Notes: generated from the letters alone by a model not told the origin. Numbered from the stretch's first letter, positions 1 through 12,462 are shown. The stretch is 64,000 bases of DNA from Siphonodentalium dalli (GCA_032622095.1 CP136069.1:2825462-2889461); one strand, 5' to 3'. Numbers and translations: made by a program.

Positions 1-640
1 TATTAACCCTATAGAGAGCCCCACATACATGTAGACTGCAGCAGACGACAACTCCACAGTGCAAGCTTCCATCTGTGTGAGGCTCCCTGTGGGTTAAACA
101 TTAAACTCAGATACCGTTTTTGTGAGTAAATATATTAACCCTATAGAGAGCCCCACATACATGTAGACTGCAGCAGACGACAACTCCACAGTGCAAGCTT
201 CCATCTGTGTGAGGCTCCCTGTGGGTTAAACATTAAACTCAGTCACCGATTTTGTGAGTAAATATATTAACCCCATAGAGAGCCCCACATACATGTAGAC
301 TGCAGCAGACGACAACTCCACAGTGCAAGCTTCCATCTATGTGAGGCTCCCTGTGGGTTAAACATTAAACTCAGATACCGATTTTGTGAGTAAATATGTT
401 AACCCCATAGAGAGCCTCACATAGACTGTAGCAGACGACAACTCCACAGTGCAAACTTCCATCTATGTGAGGCTCCCAGTGGGTTAAACATTAAACTTTA
501 TATATCGCCTCTGTTGTTATCCCTTTCATGACCCTTAGAGAACCCCACAAAGACTGCAGCAGACGACAATCTGTAAATGCTTCCATCTATGTTAGGCTCC
601 CTGTGGGTTAAACATTTAACTTTATGTATCATCTGGGTTA
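1..640. repeat. Tandem array of ~131-bp units carrying a TTAA hairpin element
   Basis: Four close units and one diverged unit, each with ttaacccc/tatagagagcccc, cagcagacgacaactccaca, then tgaggctccctgtgggttaa and a spacer with aaactcagataccg. The 75-90 bp core is a foldback element (agagagcc...ggctccc) starting and ending in TTAA. The array is cut by the window start. Confidence 0.85.
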
Positions 641-860
641 TTATTTATTGCAATTTGCAGCTAACCCTAGCATAACCAAATTCATCCTCTGCATGGGGAC
701 CTCATTGAGCATGACCTCATGTGCTATGGGAGACCTAGACTTAGATGCTATTTCCAAGATGGTGTATATTGTGATGTGCACCCATTTCGCACCTTGATTA
801 TGCTAGCATCACTAAATTCACTTTCTTTTTTAATTAAATTTCTCTGTGAGGGGCACCTTA
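641..860. mobile_element. Fragment of the 440-bp foldback family (family B)
   Basis: Pieces such as ggggacctcattgagcatga, cttgattatgctagcatcac and taaattcac match family B interiors. Ends are not preserved. From 861 to about 1300 I see no gene or recognisable repeat. Confidence 0.5.
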
Positions 861-1299
861 TGGGTTAGACCCCGAAGCCTCAACAAATAGTTTTCGTGGC
901 TGGCTCAACCAATTTGGTGACTGGTTAGCTAATCAAGCCGACTCAGTCGCGACATTTGTGGCTGATGAAATATGGCTACTCAGCCAGCTTAGACGTTATC
1001 ATTGAGCATATATTCGTTTCCGAAATAGTCCTAATCCCAGGTTATAAACCCCTTTTATTTTAGCGTTTGTGGGGAACCCGTAGAATCCATATGTGCTCTT
1101 TTGGTGTTTAATTGGCTTTTCCATTATGGTGAAAATACACGAAGGGCTGGCATGCATGTGATATGTAGTTTCCCCACCTAATCCGTATAAGTTACATTGG
1201 GACTTCTATCGACTTCAGACTGCTAGATATTCACTGGCATCTGGCGTTACATGCATGCATCATTGAATGATGAATCTGACAAAATTTATATAATATTTC

Positions 1300-3060
1300 A
1301 AACTATTTTCTATTCTCTTCTACAGGTTATGTGCATTTTTGACAAATGTCAGTGATGTGTCAATTAAACAATTTATATTTTAACCCATTCAGTTATATGA
1401 GAGCATTCATTAGAATAGTCTACAGTAATGCTCTAAGTAATCAACTTCTTAACCACAGCAGAATGGACCTATCCGTACGTCCCGCCCACCTGTAGACTGC
1501 ATGGTTACTGTTACTACGCACCACAAGCCATCTCAATTCCGCTATCTCTTCAGTGCTAAAATAGCTTCCGATGAGAAAGGACTGTGTTGTTAAACGCCAT
1601 GTAACACGATAATATAGTTCGTTCTGAATATCGCGATTTTTAGATACTTTTGTGTGTATATTTGCAACATGTAAAAGTGACTGTCAACAAAAATAGAACC
1701 AGTTTTTAAACAAAAACAGGTGTGATTGTTAGGCCACTTCCGATAAACAACAAAGATAGATGTTTAGGCATACGTTGAATCAAACGGTGTAAATGAAGCC
1801 ATTATGAAACTTCAATATCAAATAGCAAATTTAATATTGAAGCTATGCTAATGGTTCACACCTTGATGAAATAAACCAAACGGGGGTGTACATGTGGTAA
1901 TTAATCTATAATCCCTCTTTTGTCGAAATAAATATAACGATATCAGTTTACCATACACGAGCGTCCTGAATGAACCCTGGTGACATCAGGCCGGATGCAA
2001 AGGATTATCAAATAATGGCCTTTTAAAATTCCACTACTTTTTTTTTCGGGAATAAAGTACATTAAAGAAAACGCCGACTATCATGGAGTCAGTTACATGT
2101 TGACCTGTCGAGGCAACAATGGCACAAAGTGAGCTTGTTCGGTGAACGTTGCGTGTATACACCGTGAAGCACGTGCAATGTGTGAAATTTCGTGTAATTC
2201 TTTTGGAAAACATCTGTTGATTCTCATTTACACGTACATTGTCGAAGGAAGCTTTAGATTCTCAAATGAATTCAGTAAGATCGACGTTCGCATGAGATCC
2301 TACAGGTTAGTGTGAATAGCAGACATTCGAACTCAATATTACCACAATGTTATAATAGCAACACATGCATACATCTATAACGAAAAACACTTCACATAAA
2401 ACACATACTCGCGGCACAATTAATATTCATAACGCATCATCGATCGGGACTACTATTTCCACGTTTTAGTCTGAAATCTGTTATATATAAATATTGAAAT
2501 TTAAATAACACTGGGATCAGAGTGTGGTCGTTGGCATTGTTTAATCCAGCGTAAAGAGATGTCATAGTTACTTTTCTATTTAGGAAACCGAACTAAAACA
2601 TTTATAAATATCGTTCGTCAACCGGACATGTTCCCCGTGCACATATCAACACCATTGTAGCTTTTTAAGACAAATTTTGCTCTCGTGTTCGTAAATTCCC
2701 TATAGGCGTATGTCGCTTCCGGGTTTAAGCTATCTGCTCATTGGCTATAATTGAAATTGGGGCGGTACCTATGGATAGGTCCATTATGGCTAACTTTTCA
2801 GGATTTAGTCGGAAATATGGCTTGTTGCCATTCATCGGAAAGCTCTCCCTGAAAAGTTACCCATAATTACTGTATTCCACATCAATGAGAGACCCGGGTG
2901 TTTTCTATTCTATTCTGCAGGTTATGTGCATATATTGACAAATTCCAGCAATGTCTGAGTCGTGTCGAAATAAACAATTTATAATTTAACCCTTTCAAGT
3001 TTCAATGCAGAATGGATGCATTGTGATAGTCTATTCCACATTGAGAGGCCCAGAGTTCTG
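1300..3060. mobile_element. Nested TA element, with a 1.3-kb insert, in a duplicated 150-bp segment
   Basis: A tacagtaatgctctaagtaa end near 1421 and an attactgta end near 2876 belong to family D (TA-flanked). Inside it, ggacctatcc at 1465 and ggataggtcc near 2777 are inverted ends of a second, 1.3-kb element without a long frame. The host segment (ctattctcttctacaggtta at 1310) is repeated at 2905 as ctattctattctgcaggtta and on to atagtctattccaca near 3040, which is the empty site: the occupied copy reads atagtcTA...TAttccaca. Confidence 0.7.
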
Positions 3061-3317
3061 ATAATATAACAACCAAGCAGTGTCCATGCGTGTATGCCAA
3101 TATTACAAAGCGGTTTAGTTCGTTGCGATTACACAGTATAGTTGTGCTTGACATATATAAGCCCATTCATGCAGCTCAACCATTTTGGCGGTGGAGATTT
3201 TTTAATGTGGTTGGCGTTAGAGATAATATAGCTCCATGGCGGCGGCAGTGTGCTATGGCAGCTTCGGGTTCTATTATGGGTTAACAGATGACATACATTG
3301 TTTTTAATTTCTTTCAG

Positions 3318-3425
3318 ACCCGGTTTATTCTGGAAGGCATTCTTGTCGTTAGTGCCATTACATACATTTTTCTGGCCATGAAGGAAATCTATCACCAAGG
3401 ATTCCGAATATTCTTCAATACACTG
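3318..3425 (+). CDS. TRPV: TRPV exon: S2 segment
   Basis: The exon is 36 codons, phase 0 to 0, between acceptor tttctttcag and donor ctg|gttag. It encodes a hydrophobic helix (LEGILVVSAITYIFLAM) followed by KEIYHQGFR. This matches TRPV S2 and its short following loop, and it joins directly to the next exon at FFNTL/RGAPAKA, a typical TRPV S2-S3 connection. It is the first exon visible here; the exon encoding S1 should lie upstream of the window. Confidence 0.85.
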
Positions 3426-3437
3426 GTTAGTATATTA

Positions 3438-3530
3438 GTTTAACCCCATAGGGTGCCCCTAATACCTCTGAGCAGAGGGCACTTACTAACACATGTTGCT
3501 ACCGGTGTGGGGCACCCTGTGGGTTACATT
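3438..3530. mobile_element. TTAA hairpin element (family C)
   Basis: The ends ttaaccccatagggtgcccc and ggggcaccctgtgggtta form a foldback around a short core. It starts 13 bp after the S2 exon donor. Confidence 0.7.
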
Positions 3531-3611
3531 CAGAGTATATTGGTTTATTCTGCCATTAACCCTATCATGACCAATAGAGAGCCCCATTCTATTTGGTTGA
3601 CATGTGGCTAT

Positions 3612-4060
3612 CAAGCCTGAGTTTATTGTGCCTGTCATTTGTAGAATGAGGTCCCCAGAGGGTGAATTTGGTGAACTAGCATAACCAAATTCACCCTTGT
3701 GGGACCTCATTCTGCATGGCCTTATCTGCTATGGGGGGGGGGACATAGACTCAGATTGAAGTTCCCAAATGCTGAATATTGTGATGTACACCCATTGGGA
3801 ACCTTGATTATGCAATGTGTCGTCTGCCAATTTGGGAATATAGAGAAACTAAACTAAAAATGAAATATAATCTAAGTGAAAATAGTTTCTATAGAAATGT
3901 TATAATAACAAAACTTTTCCAGAGAAGAAGAGGCCTAAGCAGAATGAGGTCCCCAGAGGGTGAATTTAGTGATGTTAGCCCCCTATGTGGGATAGTGTCA
4001 CTAAATATACCCACTGGGGACCTCATTCTGCAAATGACAGGCACACTAAACTAAGGCTTG
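3612..4060. mobile_element. Family B foldback element, complete
   Basis: It begins caagcctgagtttattgtgc and ends ctaaggcttg. It has two long subterminal palindromes (gcagaatgaggtccccagag arms) and an interior with tgtcgtctgccaatttggg. Flanking octamers are gtggctat and gtggacat, a decayed 8-bp duplication. Confidence 0.75.
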
Positions 4061-4096
4061 GTGGACATACTCCACAATACATACATAAGACAGTAA

Positions 4097-4484
4097 TTAA
4101 CCCTTTACCCAACAGAAGAGCCCTGTGCCAATGCATTCTCTTATATATAGGTCGCCTCGCATATATAAGAGAATGCATTGGCTTAACACATTAAAAATTA
4201 TAAAATTGTTGAAGAATGTAAGAAAAAAATGGTAAAAAGTGTTAAAAAAAGATTTTTTTTAGGCCAATGCATTCTCTTATATATGCGAGGCGACCTATGG
4301 TCGACTCACATATATAAGAGAATGTATTGGCACAGGTCATAACTGTAACTATCACAATGTGGTCAAGGAGCCGGTTCCAATGATATCCATATGTGTATGG
4401 TTCTATTGAGACAGACCGAAGATATTTTAGGCTGTTGAAGCTTTATTTGGCCGGTTTTGGCCGGTTTGTTGGGTAAAGGGTTAA
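4097..4484. mobile_element. Family A TTAA element
   Basis: It runs from ttaaccctttacccaaca to tgttgggtaaagggttaa and carries two perfect-looking ~62-bp hairpins (caatgcattctcttatata arms) separated by an AT-rich spacer. TTAA flanks and CCCTTT/AAAGGG ends fit piggyBac-type non-autonomous elements. From 4500 to 5060 I see nothing else. Confidence 0.85.
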
Positions 4485-5059
4485 AGCACTTACTGGTTTA
4501 GACCTGACCATTGTTTCTGTAGATCATGCCATGAATCTCAACTCTAGCTACGATCTTCGCCACCTGTTCAAAACCTGAGAACTTCTTTATATTGTCACTG
4601 GGAAATTTATAACAATGCAGGTAATATAACTCATAGTTAATACCCTTTCCTTAAAGTGATGTGAAAATAGAGAATAATCTTGCTCAAAGAAGTAATTTTT
4701 ACAAATATTATATCCAAATATACAACAAGCACCGTCATTCTTATATATTAATTAAATACAGTGACTCTCGATAGCGAAATCGTTTTCGTTAGTTTATTGC
4801 AGATAGTTGCGTCCCGAATCAAGAAGTAAATATTTACAATTGTGCGTAGTTCAAATGATGTTTTCTATGGAGTGGTAAGGTCGATTTGTTTGAAATTTTC
4901 GGCGATTTTACTAGAATTCTACATTCCTCCAGTTGGCATAGCACCCGAATAAATACATAATATGTCTTTAATAATGTATTTCAATGTCAACCAAGTTTAT
5001 CTCAGAACCCAAAATAAAAAAATTGCATGATTTAAGTGATTTTGTAAGCGATTTAGCTT

Positions 5060-5420
5060 TGCGTCACCAATATCTTCCTCTGGGGACCACACTCTGCATG
5101 ACCTCATATGTTATATGAAACCTAGACACATATTTAAGTTTCCAGATGATGACTGGTGACCCATTTGGCACCTCAATTATGCATTGTGTCTTCTGCCAAT
5201 TTGGAGATATAGAGAAACTGAAAATAAACTTTTTAAAGAAGTTTCTAAAGAAACTGAAAAACTTGTTAATTTGATAATATAGTTTCTTTTCAGAATAGCG
5301 TCACTAAATTTACCTTCTGGGAACCTCATTCTGAAAATGTCTGGTACCATATGACTAGTTTACCTTCTGGGAACCTCATATTGCTAATATTATATGTCTG
5401 GTATCATATAATAATAATAA
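5060..5420. mobile_element. Degraded family B fragment
   Basis: It contains tctggggaccacactctgca, acctcaattatgcattgtgt, cttctgccaatttggagata and taccttctgggaacctcat, all family B interior motifs, with no intact ends. Confidence 0.5.
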
Positions 5421-5429
5421 TGACCAGTT

Positions 5430-6060
5430 TTTAGCTCACCTGAGACGAAGTCTCCGGTGGAGCTATAGTCATCACCCCTCGTCCGTCCGTCCGTCTGTCC
5501 GTCCGTCAAGAATCATCTTCTCCGCCAAAACTGTAAGACGGAACGGGTTCATATTTGGTGTGGATGTTCCCTAGGTGAATCACATTCAGATTTGTTCAAA
5601 TGAGGTCACCAAGTCAAATAGTTTTGATGTCAGGACCATAACTATTTTTCCACATAGTAATTCTTAAAACGACTTCTTTTCTGAAGTTGTTGAGCCGAAT
5701 GGGTTCATATTTGGTATGAGGGTACCTTGGGTGACTGTGGTTCAGATTTGTTCAAATAAGATCACTGGGTCAAATGTGGGTGGGGCTATGGACATAAATC
5801 TGAATTTAAAAAAAAAAAATTCGTTTTAACTTATTGCTCAATTTTAACCCAAAAAAATAATATATATATATTTTATTTTTAATAAATAATTTGTTTTTAT
5901 TAAATAAAATATTTTATTTTTAAATTAAATAAAAAAAAATCATTAAAATTTTGAAGAACCTATGACATTACATCTTTGGGAGGGGGAGGGGAGGTACCTC
6001 TAGTCACTCCACTATATTTGGTTGAAATCAGGGGTTTGGGAGAAAAGCAGGAACAGACAG
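5430..6060. mobile_element. AGCTCACCTGAG / CCGTCCGT repeat
   Basis: It begins tttagctcacctgagacgaa with a short stem (ctgagacgaagtctccgg), then ccgtccgtccgtctgtccgt and degenerate ggttcatatttggt units. I associate this repeat type with molluscan genomes. An AT-only stretch (5810-5950) interrupts its 3' part. Confidence 0.6.
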
Positions 6061-6329
6061 ATGTACAGAAATGTTCAGTAAATTACTTTAATATCCTTGT
6101 ATTCTCACTACAGCAAGCCACACATGTGCTCTGATGGACACATGTTTATAAAACAATGCCAGATGGATACATAACAACTGCTATGCCATAGTGCTCTCCA
6201 TCCACAGAGAGTGTAATTCATGTCATTCATAATTTAAATGAGATTAATGGTGTTATCAATGAAGCACCCTTGTTGTTTACATTATCACTCAGTGGTCATT
6301 AAAATCAGATTAATTTCATTTTCTCCAAG

Positions 6330-6646
6330 CTTGAATTGAGAGTGTCTGGCATTTGTAGAAAGAGGTTCCCAGAGGGTCAATTTAATTATGTTGCTCCACA
6401 CAGCTGGCTAGCATCACCAAATACACCCTCTGAGGACCTCATTCTGCTTAGGCCTCATCTTCTGGGAAGTATCTAGAGTCTCAAATTAACATTTTTAGCT
6501 GCTTTTTTCCCTTCTGTTCAGATTCTATATCCCCTAATTTGCAGAAGATAAAATGCATAATTGAGGTGCCCAATGGGTGTGCATACATCGCCAACTTCAG
6601 CTGGAGAATTTCTATCTGTCCCAAGGTCTCCCATAGCAGTTGGGGA
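6330..6646. mobile_element. Family B fragment
   Basis: It contains tgtctggcatttgtagaaag, a degraded palindrome around gctggctagcatcaccaaat, then agaagataaaatgcataatt and ggtgcccaatgggtg. It is cut on the right by the family A element that starts at 6647. Confidence 0.6.
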
Positions 6647-7045
6647 TTAACCCTTTACCCAACAAACCGGCCAAAACCGGCCAAATAAAGCTTCAACAGC
6701 CTAAAATATCTTCGGTCTGTCTCAATAGAACCATACAAATATGGATATCATTGGAACCGGCTCCTTGACCACATTGTGATAGTTACAGTTATGCCCCGTG
6801 CCAATGCATTCTCTTATATATGCGTGTCGACCATAGGTCGCCTCGCATATATAAGAGAATGCATTGGCCTAAAAAAATCTTTTTTTAACACTTTTTACCA
6901 TTTTTTCTTACATTCTTTAACAATTTTATAATTTTTAATGTGTTAAGCCAATGCATTCTCTTATATATGCGAGGCGACCTATGGTCGACTCGCATATATA
7001 AGAGAATGCATTGGCACAGGGCCGTTCTGTTGGGTAAAGGGTTAA
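6647..7045. mobile_element. Family A TTAA element, reverse orientation
   Basis: TTAA at both ends, two 62-bp hairpins and the cttcggtctgtctcaataga internal segment mark it as a full copy. It sits inside a family B fragment, whose pieces continue after 7045. Confidence 0.85.
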
Positions 7046-7049
7046 GTAA

Positions 7050-8136
7050 AATTAGGTTCCCAGATTGTGAATTTGGTGATGCTATCCCACCTTACAGAAT
7101 AGCATCACTACTTTCACTCTTTGGGGACTTCAGACACACTGAATTCAGGCTTGGCTGTTCCAATATTTTCTTAACAATCACTTATCTATGTGAACTCATT
7201 ATACCTAATTATGAACAAACAATGGAGGTATATTACTGTTGTTGGATTGAAACTGTCGGTCTGTCAGAGCGTCCTTCCATCCATTGGTCTGTCCATCCAA
7301 TCCGTCAACAATTGTTTTCTTCTCGAGATCCATATGAAATTCTTACCTGTAGGCGACTCACGTTCAGATTTGTTCAAATAAGTTCATCGAGTCAAATGGG
7401 AGGGATGCCAGGGCCGTAACTTTCTCCCTCCATAGTAATTCTAACAACTATTACTTCTCAAGAACCTTCAAGGCTATTTAGCTTATATTTGGTATGCAGG
7501 GTATTTGGGATCTGTTCCAATGGGGTAATTTTTTGGAAAATCAATTAACTTCAACTCTTAAAAGCCACTGTTTAAAATTACTTGATGAATAGATCTCATA
7601 CATGGGGATTCATGTTTGTTCAACTAGGGGCAGAGGTAAGAGTTATAGCTCCCCCACCCACACTACCTGTATCTATGTTGTATGCTACTGTTATAATAAT
7701 ATATAGATTCCTCTTGAAAATTTCATTTCTGATACAACATTAGTTGTAGATTAGATTTTCACACCAAAAATAAGACATCATTAAACCACACTTAGACTCA
7801 CTATATGAATAGTTCTCATTAATTTCCAACTAGTATGTTTTTAAACCAACAGTCCATATTTGCCGACTTCATGTTAAACTGTTGTAATGGGGCACAAATT
7901 TTGACTTTATGGGAGATGTCAGGCTGGAAATTCCCAAAAGTTTGAGAGCTTGAAGCACCCATTCCAGTTATAAAATTTCAACATAAGAGGGGTGTGCAAA
8001 ATTAATTTTGTGAACTTAGGTCTATGGAATGGTTAAGATTATCTTGTTTAAAAGGGGGTTGGAGATTTGACAGTAGTGTGCACTTTCAAATTTCAAGGTG
8101 AAGAGCCCGGCTCATCAGCAAATCCAGAGCTACATG
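7050..8136. other. Family B tail and a diverged host-like repeat
   Basis: 7050-7145 is family B debris. 7180-7640 resembles the gttcatatttggta / ccatccgtcaacaattg class of repeat. Open frames here are repeat-derived. From 7640 to 8136 I see nothing recognisable. Confidence 0.4.
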
Positions 8137-10634
8137 TACAGCACTGCTCAAATTAAGCGACCTGTTTTAACGAGGTGTACATGCGTTAATACCGCGGTGC
8201 AATACCGCGACATACCGCCGATTCGCGGTTGCACTACCACGTGCGTACCGCGGTACCACCGCGACGTTCACGGTACCACCGCACTACCAGCGGTAACGAA
8301 TGTTGGTAGCGCTGTGGCACGCGGTAATGCACCGCACAAATGCTGTGACATAACCGCTACGCGGTTGCATTTTTGTAACAAGGTTAATGACGGGATTCGA
8401 TGGCTGACCGTCAATCTTCCAAAATAGGATGGCTGTTCTCACAATCTCAGTCCATGATTGTGTACCGTGAAGTGTATTATTAAAATATTGAAATAGATGA
8501 AAGCCGAGTATCGGGAAATATGCCCATTATAACGGGCTTCCAGATTAAGTAAAGGTAAGTATAAGTTACTTTGAGAAAGTCATTTTTCAATTAATGTGAA
8601 TATTAAAATATTACAATAACATTTGTAGTCTCGTTTTATTGCCAAAAATTCCCATAAATGACACTATTTGTAATCAGTGTTGGTTATCGGGAAGGGAACA
8701 AATGACGACACTATTTAAATAGTCCCCAGAATAAATATCGTTATTAACTTTATTAACATTCATTAACTGCAAATCACAAACACCATTTGTTCGTATAACG
8801 GGAATTATTGTCTTAGCAATAAAAGACACAAAGTGGAACTCCTGTATATCCAGGAAAAAAACACATTCTGCGCAAAAGCACGTGTCACTGATTACATCAT
8901 ACTGCAGCTGGCACGGGGCACTTAAATTAAGATGTTGTCATGTCTTTTTATAACTGGCCTCAATGGGTGAAATAAATATTTGTCTTTTGTTGATGGTGCT
9001 ATTAGTAAAACTACACATGTGACGCGCGAATGGCTGTTTTGTGTTTTGGACACTTGTATTTCCATTACTTCAATGCGTCCGTTTGGCTTACATGCTCGCA
9101 GAAGGTAGTTCAGATATTTATCGATCTATTTGGTATTGCGAATAATATTATGTGCGAACCGCCACTTGGCTTTAAACAGACAAGTCTCATTCGATCTTTA
9201 AAATGGTGTGCACGTAATAGCTATTTATAAATATTTGTCGCACAAAAGTGAGACAAACGCTCTTTATTGCTACCGTATCGGGAATAAACTAACAAGGACT
9301 AAAACACACCGAATTCGATCACTTGAAATAATTATGTTACAATGTTAACCTCTGTATATAACCAAGCAAACATATTTAGAGGTCAACTTTCCAACACCAT
9401 GCATGTTTTCTTCCGAATAACGATTGGATAGGAATACCGGTATGTGATATAATTTATACTGCGACCCACCGAGAACTACAAGTGCACGCCCTCGCCAAAA
9501 GTTGCAATTTCACATCAAACGATGCCGCCCGACACGCACTCGTGAGCTCAATGAATGTTCACGTAACAAAATCAAAGACTGATTTGACAACGTTGTGTCT
9601 TTCAATGTTTGGTGTTTTGCGTGTGTCTTTTGTCGCGCACATTGGTGATGATAACAACTTTACTTTGCTGCATGACATGTGCCACGCTTTATTAGTTATA
9701 CATTTTATTCCCACCGACAAGAAATCTTCAGGCGCAAATGTTTGTAAATTGCTTTACTATTTCGCGCATGCGTACAATCATACGTCTTGGTGACATTATA
9801 CTATTTACGCGCCAATTATGTTTGGCATATGAACAAAACTATAGATTTGAACGAATATGAATATTTCTGCAATGATTGCCGCCCTGCCCTCTAAGACTAA
9901 AATCGGACTCAGTGTTACTAATGCACCGTCCCCGCTGGTTTCGACCAAATTCAGATAAATGGAGGATTTACTTTTCCCATTTTATAAGAAATTTAGATTT
10001 CGGAAACACAAAAAAATAAAAAAATAATTCTGCATGAGTGGAAACCGATATAGGAATCGGGGTGCATAAATCATTTGACGATATGTAAGATAGATGCTAA
10101 CAACAAAACTATTACTCCATGGTGTTTTGCGTAATCCAGTCGCCGTAAGCAACTATAGCTGAGTTCAAAAACCGCTGACGTGATTAAACGTGATGTACGT
10201 GTACATTTGTAATATGTTACATGTAAACCCGACATGTTCATATGTAATCCGATTGCATTATTATTCATTTATATTCATTACGTATATATACATAATTACG
10301 TGCAGCTTACAGGTATTCATTCAATACAAATGTTATTCATAATAATTTACCTACCGTGTGACGCCTTGTTTCAGTCGTGTTCTCTCCGCGGTGGCGGGCC
10401 ATTAGCGGTAATTTGAACGCGGTTACGAAAAAAATAACGCGGTGTATGGCGGTAACGAACACCAATAACGCGGTGACCTGCGGTAACCAACGGTAAAAAT
10501 ACCGTACCAGTACCGTGGGTCAACCGCCCTCTGTCGCGGTACATAATGATAACCGCGGTAGTTTGGTGGTATCACCGCGGTAATACCGGCCCATAACCTC
10601 GTTAAACAGGTCGTTTACTGAGAGCATAGCTGTA
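8137..10634. mobile_element. 2.5-kb TA-flanked element with CAGC ends
   Basis: The left end TA-cagcactgctcaaattaag is inverted relative to cttactgagagcatagctg-TA type sequence at the right, and the similarity extends through gcgacctgttttaacgaggt. Subterminal regions are rich in taccgcggt units. TA flanks fit a Tc1/mariner-like or other TA-specific transposon. A 103-codon frame at 9482 is shared with the second copy but frameshifted there, so probably not a protein. Confidence 0.75.
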
Positions 10635-10914
10635 TGTCCATGTTTAGAACTACTTGTCTCAACTTATTTTGAAAAGTACTGACTGTGTTAGTCTTCAAAG
10701 TCCCTTTCTTCTCAGTCTTTACAGTAGGTGAGCGTCTCCACAGTCATTGACTGTCTTGTATATAGTGATTAACCAATTACTTGCTCTAACACGCTTGGTA
10801 CAATATTACCCCAATCATTTGCACAAGCCAACCAATGAACCGGCTGCAGCCATTGCAGGTGCTGCTCTAGTTTTGTCAGAACATGCTCTGATACTCATGA
10901 GTATGACAAGCGGA

Positions 10915-11131
10915 CTGGTACTCTTTTAACGCATGAGTGATGCGAAGCTACTTTGCTCAAGGGTCACTACTTGGCGCTGGCTTTGAAACAGCGAGCAATC
11001 CGACAGGACCCAAAGCGGCCAAGCCACTGCTATGTGGAGACTCAATGAGTGGCGACGCGCTGCGAACCATATTGATGTGTTAACAGTGGATACAAGTCCG
11101 ACACGCTAACCACCGGACCACGGAGCTCCAC
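10915..11131 (-). mobile_element. tRNA-derived SINE
   Basis: On the minus strand, gagctccgtggtccggtgg and ttagcgtgtcggacttgta resemble a tRNA 5' half with an A box. ggttcgcagcgc about 55 bases further on fits a B box. A unique-looking body follows to about 10915. No poly(A) end was seen. Confidence 0.55.
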
Positions 11132-11202
11132 ATATGATGAGGCCTGTTTGGTTTTGAGATTTGGTTTTATTTGGTTTAAATGTGGCCTTATTTCCATTAC
11201 AG

Positions 11203-11354
11203 AGAGGGGCACCTGCCAAGGCGTTATTTCTGCTGTCGTGTGTGTTTGTCATATCCATGCTTCCCGGACGAGCTGCTTGTGCCTACGACTATGAGGACAT
11301 CATCGGAGTTCTCGCCATCCTCTGTACGGCTCCATACTTCCTCTTCTTCTGCAG
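11203..11354 (+). CDS. TRPV: TRPV exon: S3 and S4
   Basis: The exon is 152 nt, starting at phase 0 after acceptor tttccattacag and ending with two bases (AG) of an Arg codon before gtcagg. It encodes RGAPAKALFLLSCVFVISML (S3), a short loop with YDYED, then the S4 helix ending in PYFLFFCR. The split Arg is completed by the next exon to give [10 protein letters not shown], a strongly conserved TRPV stretch at the S4/S4-S5 boundary. An open frame continues past the donor into repeat DNA but is not coding. Confidence 0.9.
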
Positions 11355-11369
11355 GTCAGGACTCCCATT

Positions 11370-11720
11370 CATTCATTATTATACCCCCACATTCGAAGAA
11401 AATGGGGGGCATTACTGGATTGACTGCGTCGCACCGTCTGTCCGTCACACTTTCTCCATCCGTGTGTCCGTCCGTCCGTCCGACCTCATAACTCGAACCA
11501 ATTCCAATAATGTTTTGTATGCGATCTCCTTAGGACCGCCTCTCCGCATGATGCTAATTGCGGTGCGGTCCGACTTTCTTTTTTTAAAGTTACGCCTTAC
11601 TTTTCGACTTAGAAAATTCTGTCCTATTTAATAACTTTAACAAATATGAACCGATTTCAATAATGTTTGGTATACATGCTTCTCACAACACCCTCTCTAC
11701 ATGATGCGGCTCAGGGTTGG
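11370..11720. mobile_element. ATACCCCC / CCGTCCGT repeat
   Basis: A stem (tatacccccacattcgaag, aaaatgggggg) is followed by gtccgtccgtccgacctcat and degenerate units. It starts about 20 bp after the S3-S4 exon donor. 11720-12170 has no clear feature. Confidence 0.5.
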
Positions 11721-12169
11721 CTCGGACTGTTTTTCCTAATATTACACTTCATTTTCGACTTATTTTGACTTTGCGGGTTGAATTTGCCATGGTGGGGGTA
11801 TGCTAGCACGCGAGTGCACACCTCTTGTTGCACCACCACCCCCCATAATCCAAAGAGCTCCGTAATTAGTGTTGCACTGATCGTGGTGAAAGGGGGCGGT
11901 GGTGGGGTAGAATAACCCCGATGATCCAAATATTAAGCTTTTTGCATGCAATTGTAGAGTATCCAAACAAATTCTTTGCAAAATTTAAACAATCTGAGAT
12001 AATCCCATAAATTATTGAGCTAACTCAAGTTCTAATTGGATGAAATTATCACCTTAATCAGTCTTCTCAATGGTACCAGTACCGGTTCCATAACCGTCGA
12101 TCGGTACTTGGAAATTTTTATGGTACGGTAATGAGTGTTGAGTACCGCCGTACAAAGACATGTTCAAAT

Positions 12170-12430
12170 AACCAATTGCCAACTGCAATTTGCATAGGGT
12201 TATATGTATCGTTGCCTGAAATGCTTGTTTTGAAGTGTTTTTGTTACATTGAAAATAAATGATTGTGCGAAATTCATTATTTAAATTCTTCTAAATTGTT
12301 ACAACAATTGCCAACTGCAATTTGCATAGTGTTATATGTATCGTTGCCTGAAATGCTTGTTTTGAAGTGTTTTTGTTACATTGAAAATAAACGATTGTGC
12401 GAAATTCATTATTTAAATTCTTCTAAATCC
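12170..12430. repeat. ~131-bp direct tandem duplication
   Basis: The segment from ccaactgcaatttgcatag to tcattatttaaattcttct occurs twice in succession with one or two changes, so it is a recent duplication. Confidence 0.85.
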
Positions 12431-12462
12431 ACATTGTTATCTACTTCCAGCCTTAGGATCAA

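Noticed and set aside
2920-2960. Acceptor-like ctattctattctgcag before the first TRPV exon
   Set aside because: No frame after it gives a TRPV-like S1 segment, and the same motif is in a tandem copy at 1310.
9482-9793. 103-codon frame shared with 51185
   Set aside because: Both lie in copies of one transposon; the second copy is frameshifted and no transposase motif is visible, so the shared sequence reflects the element's copying.
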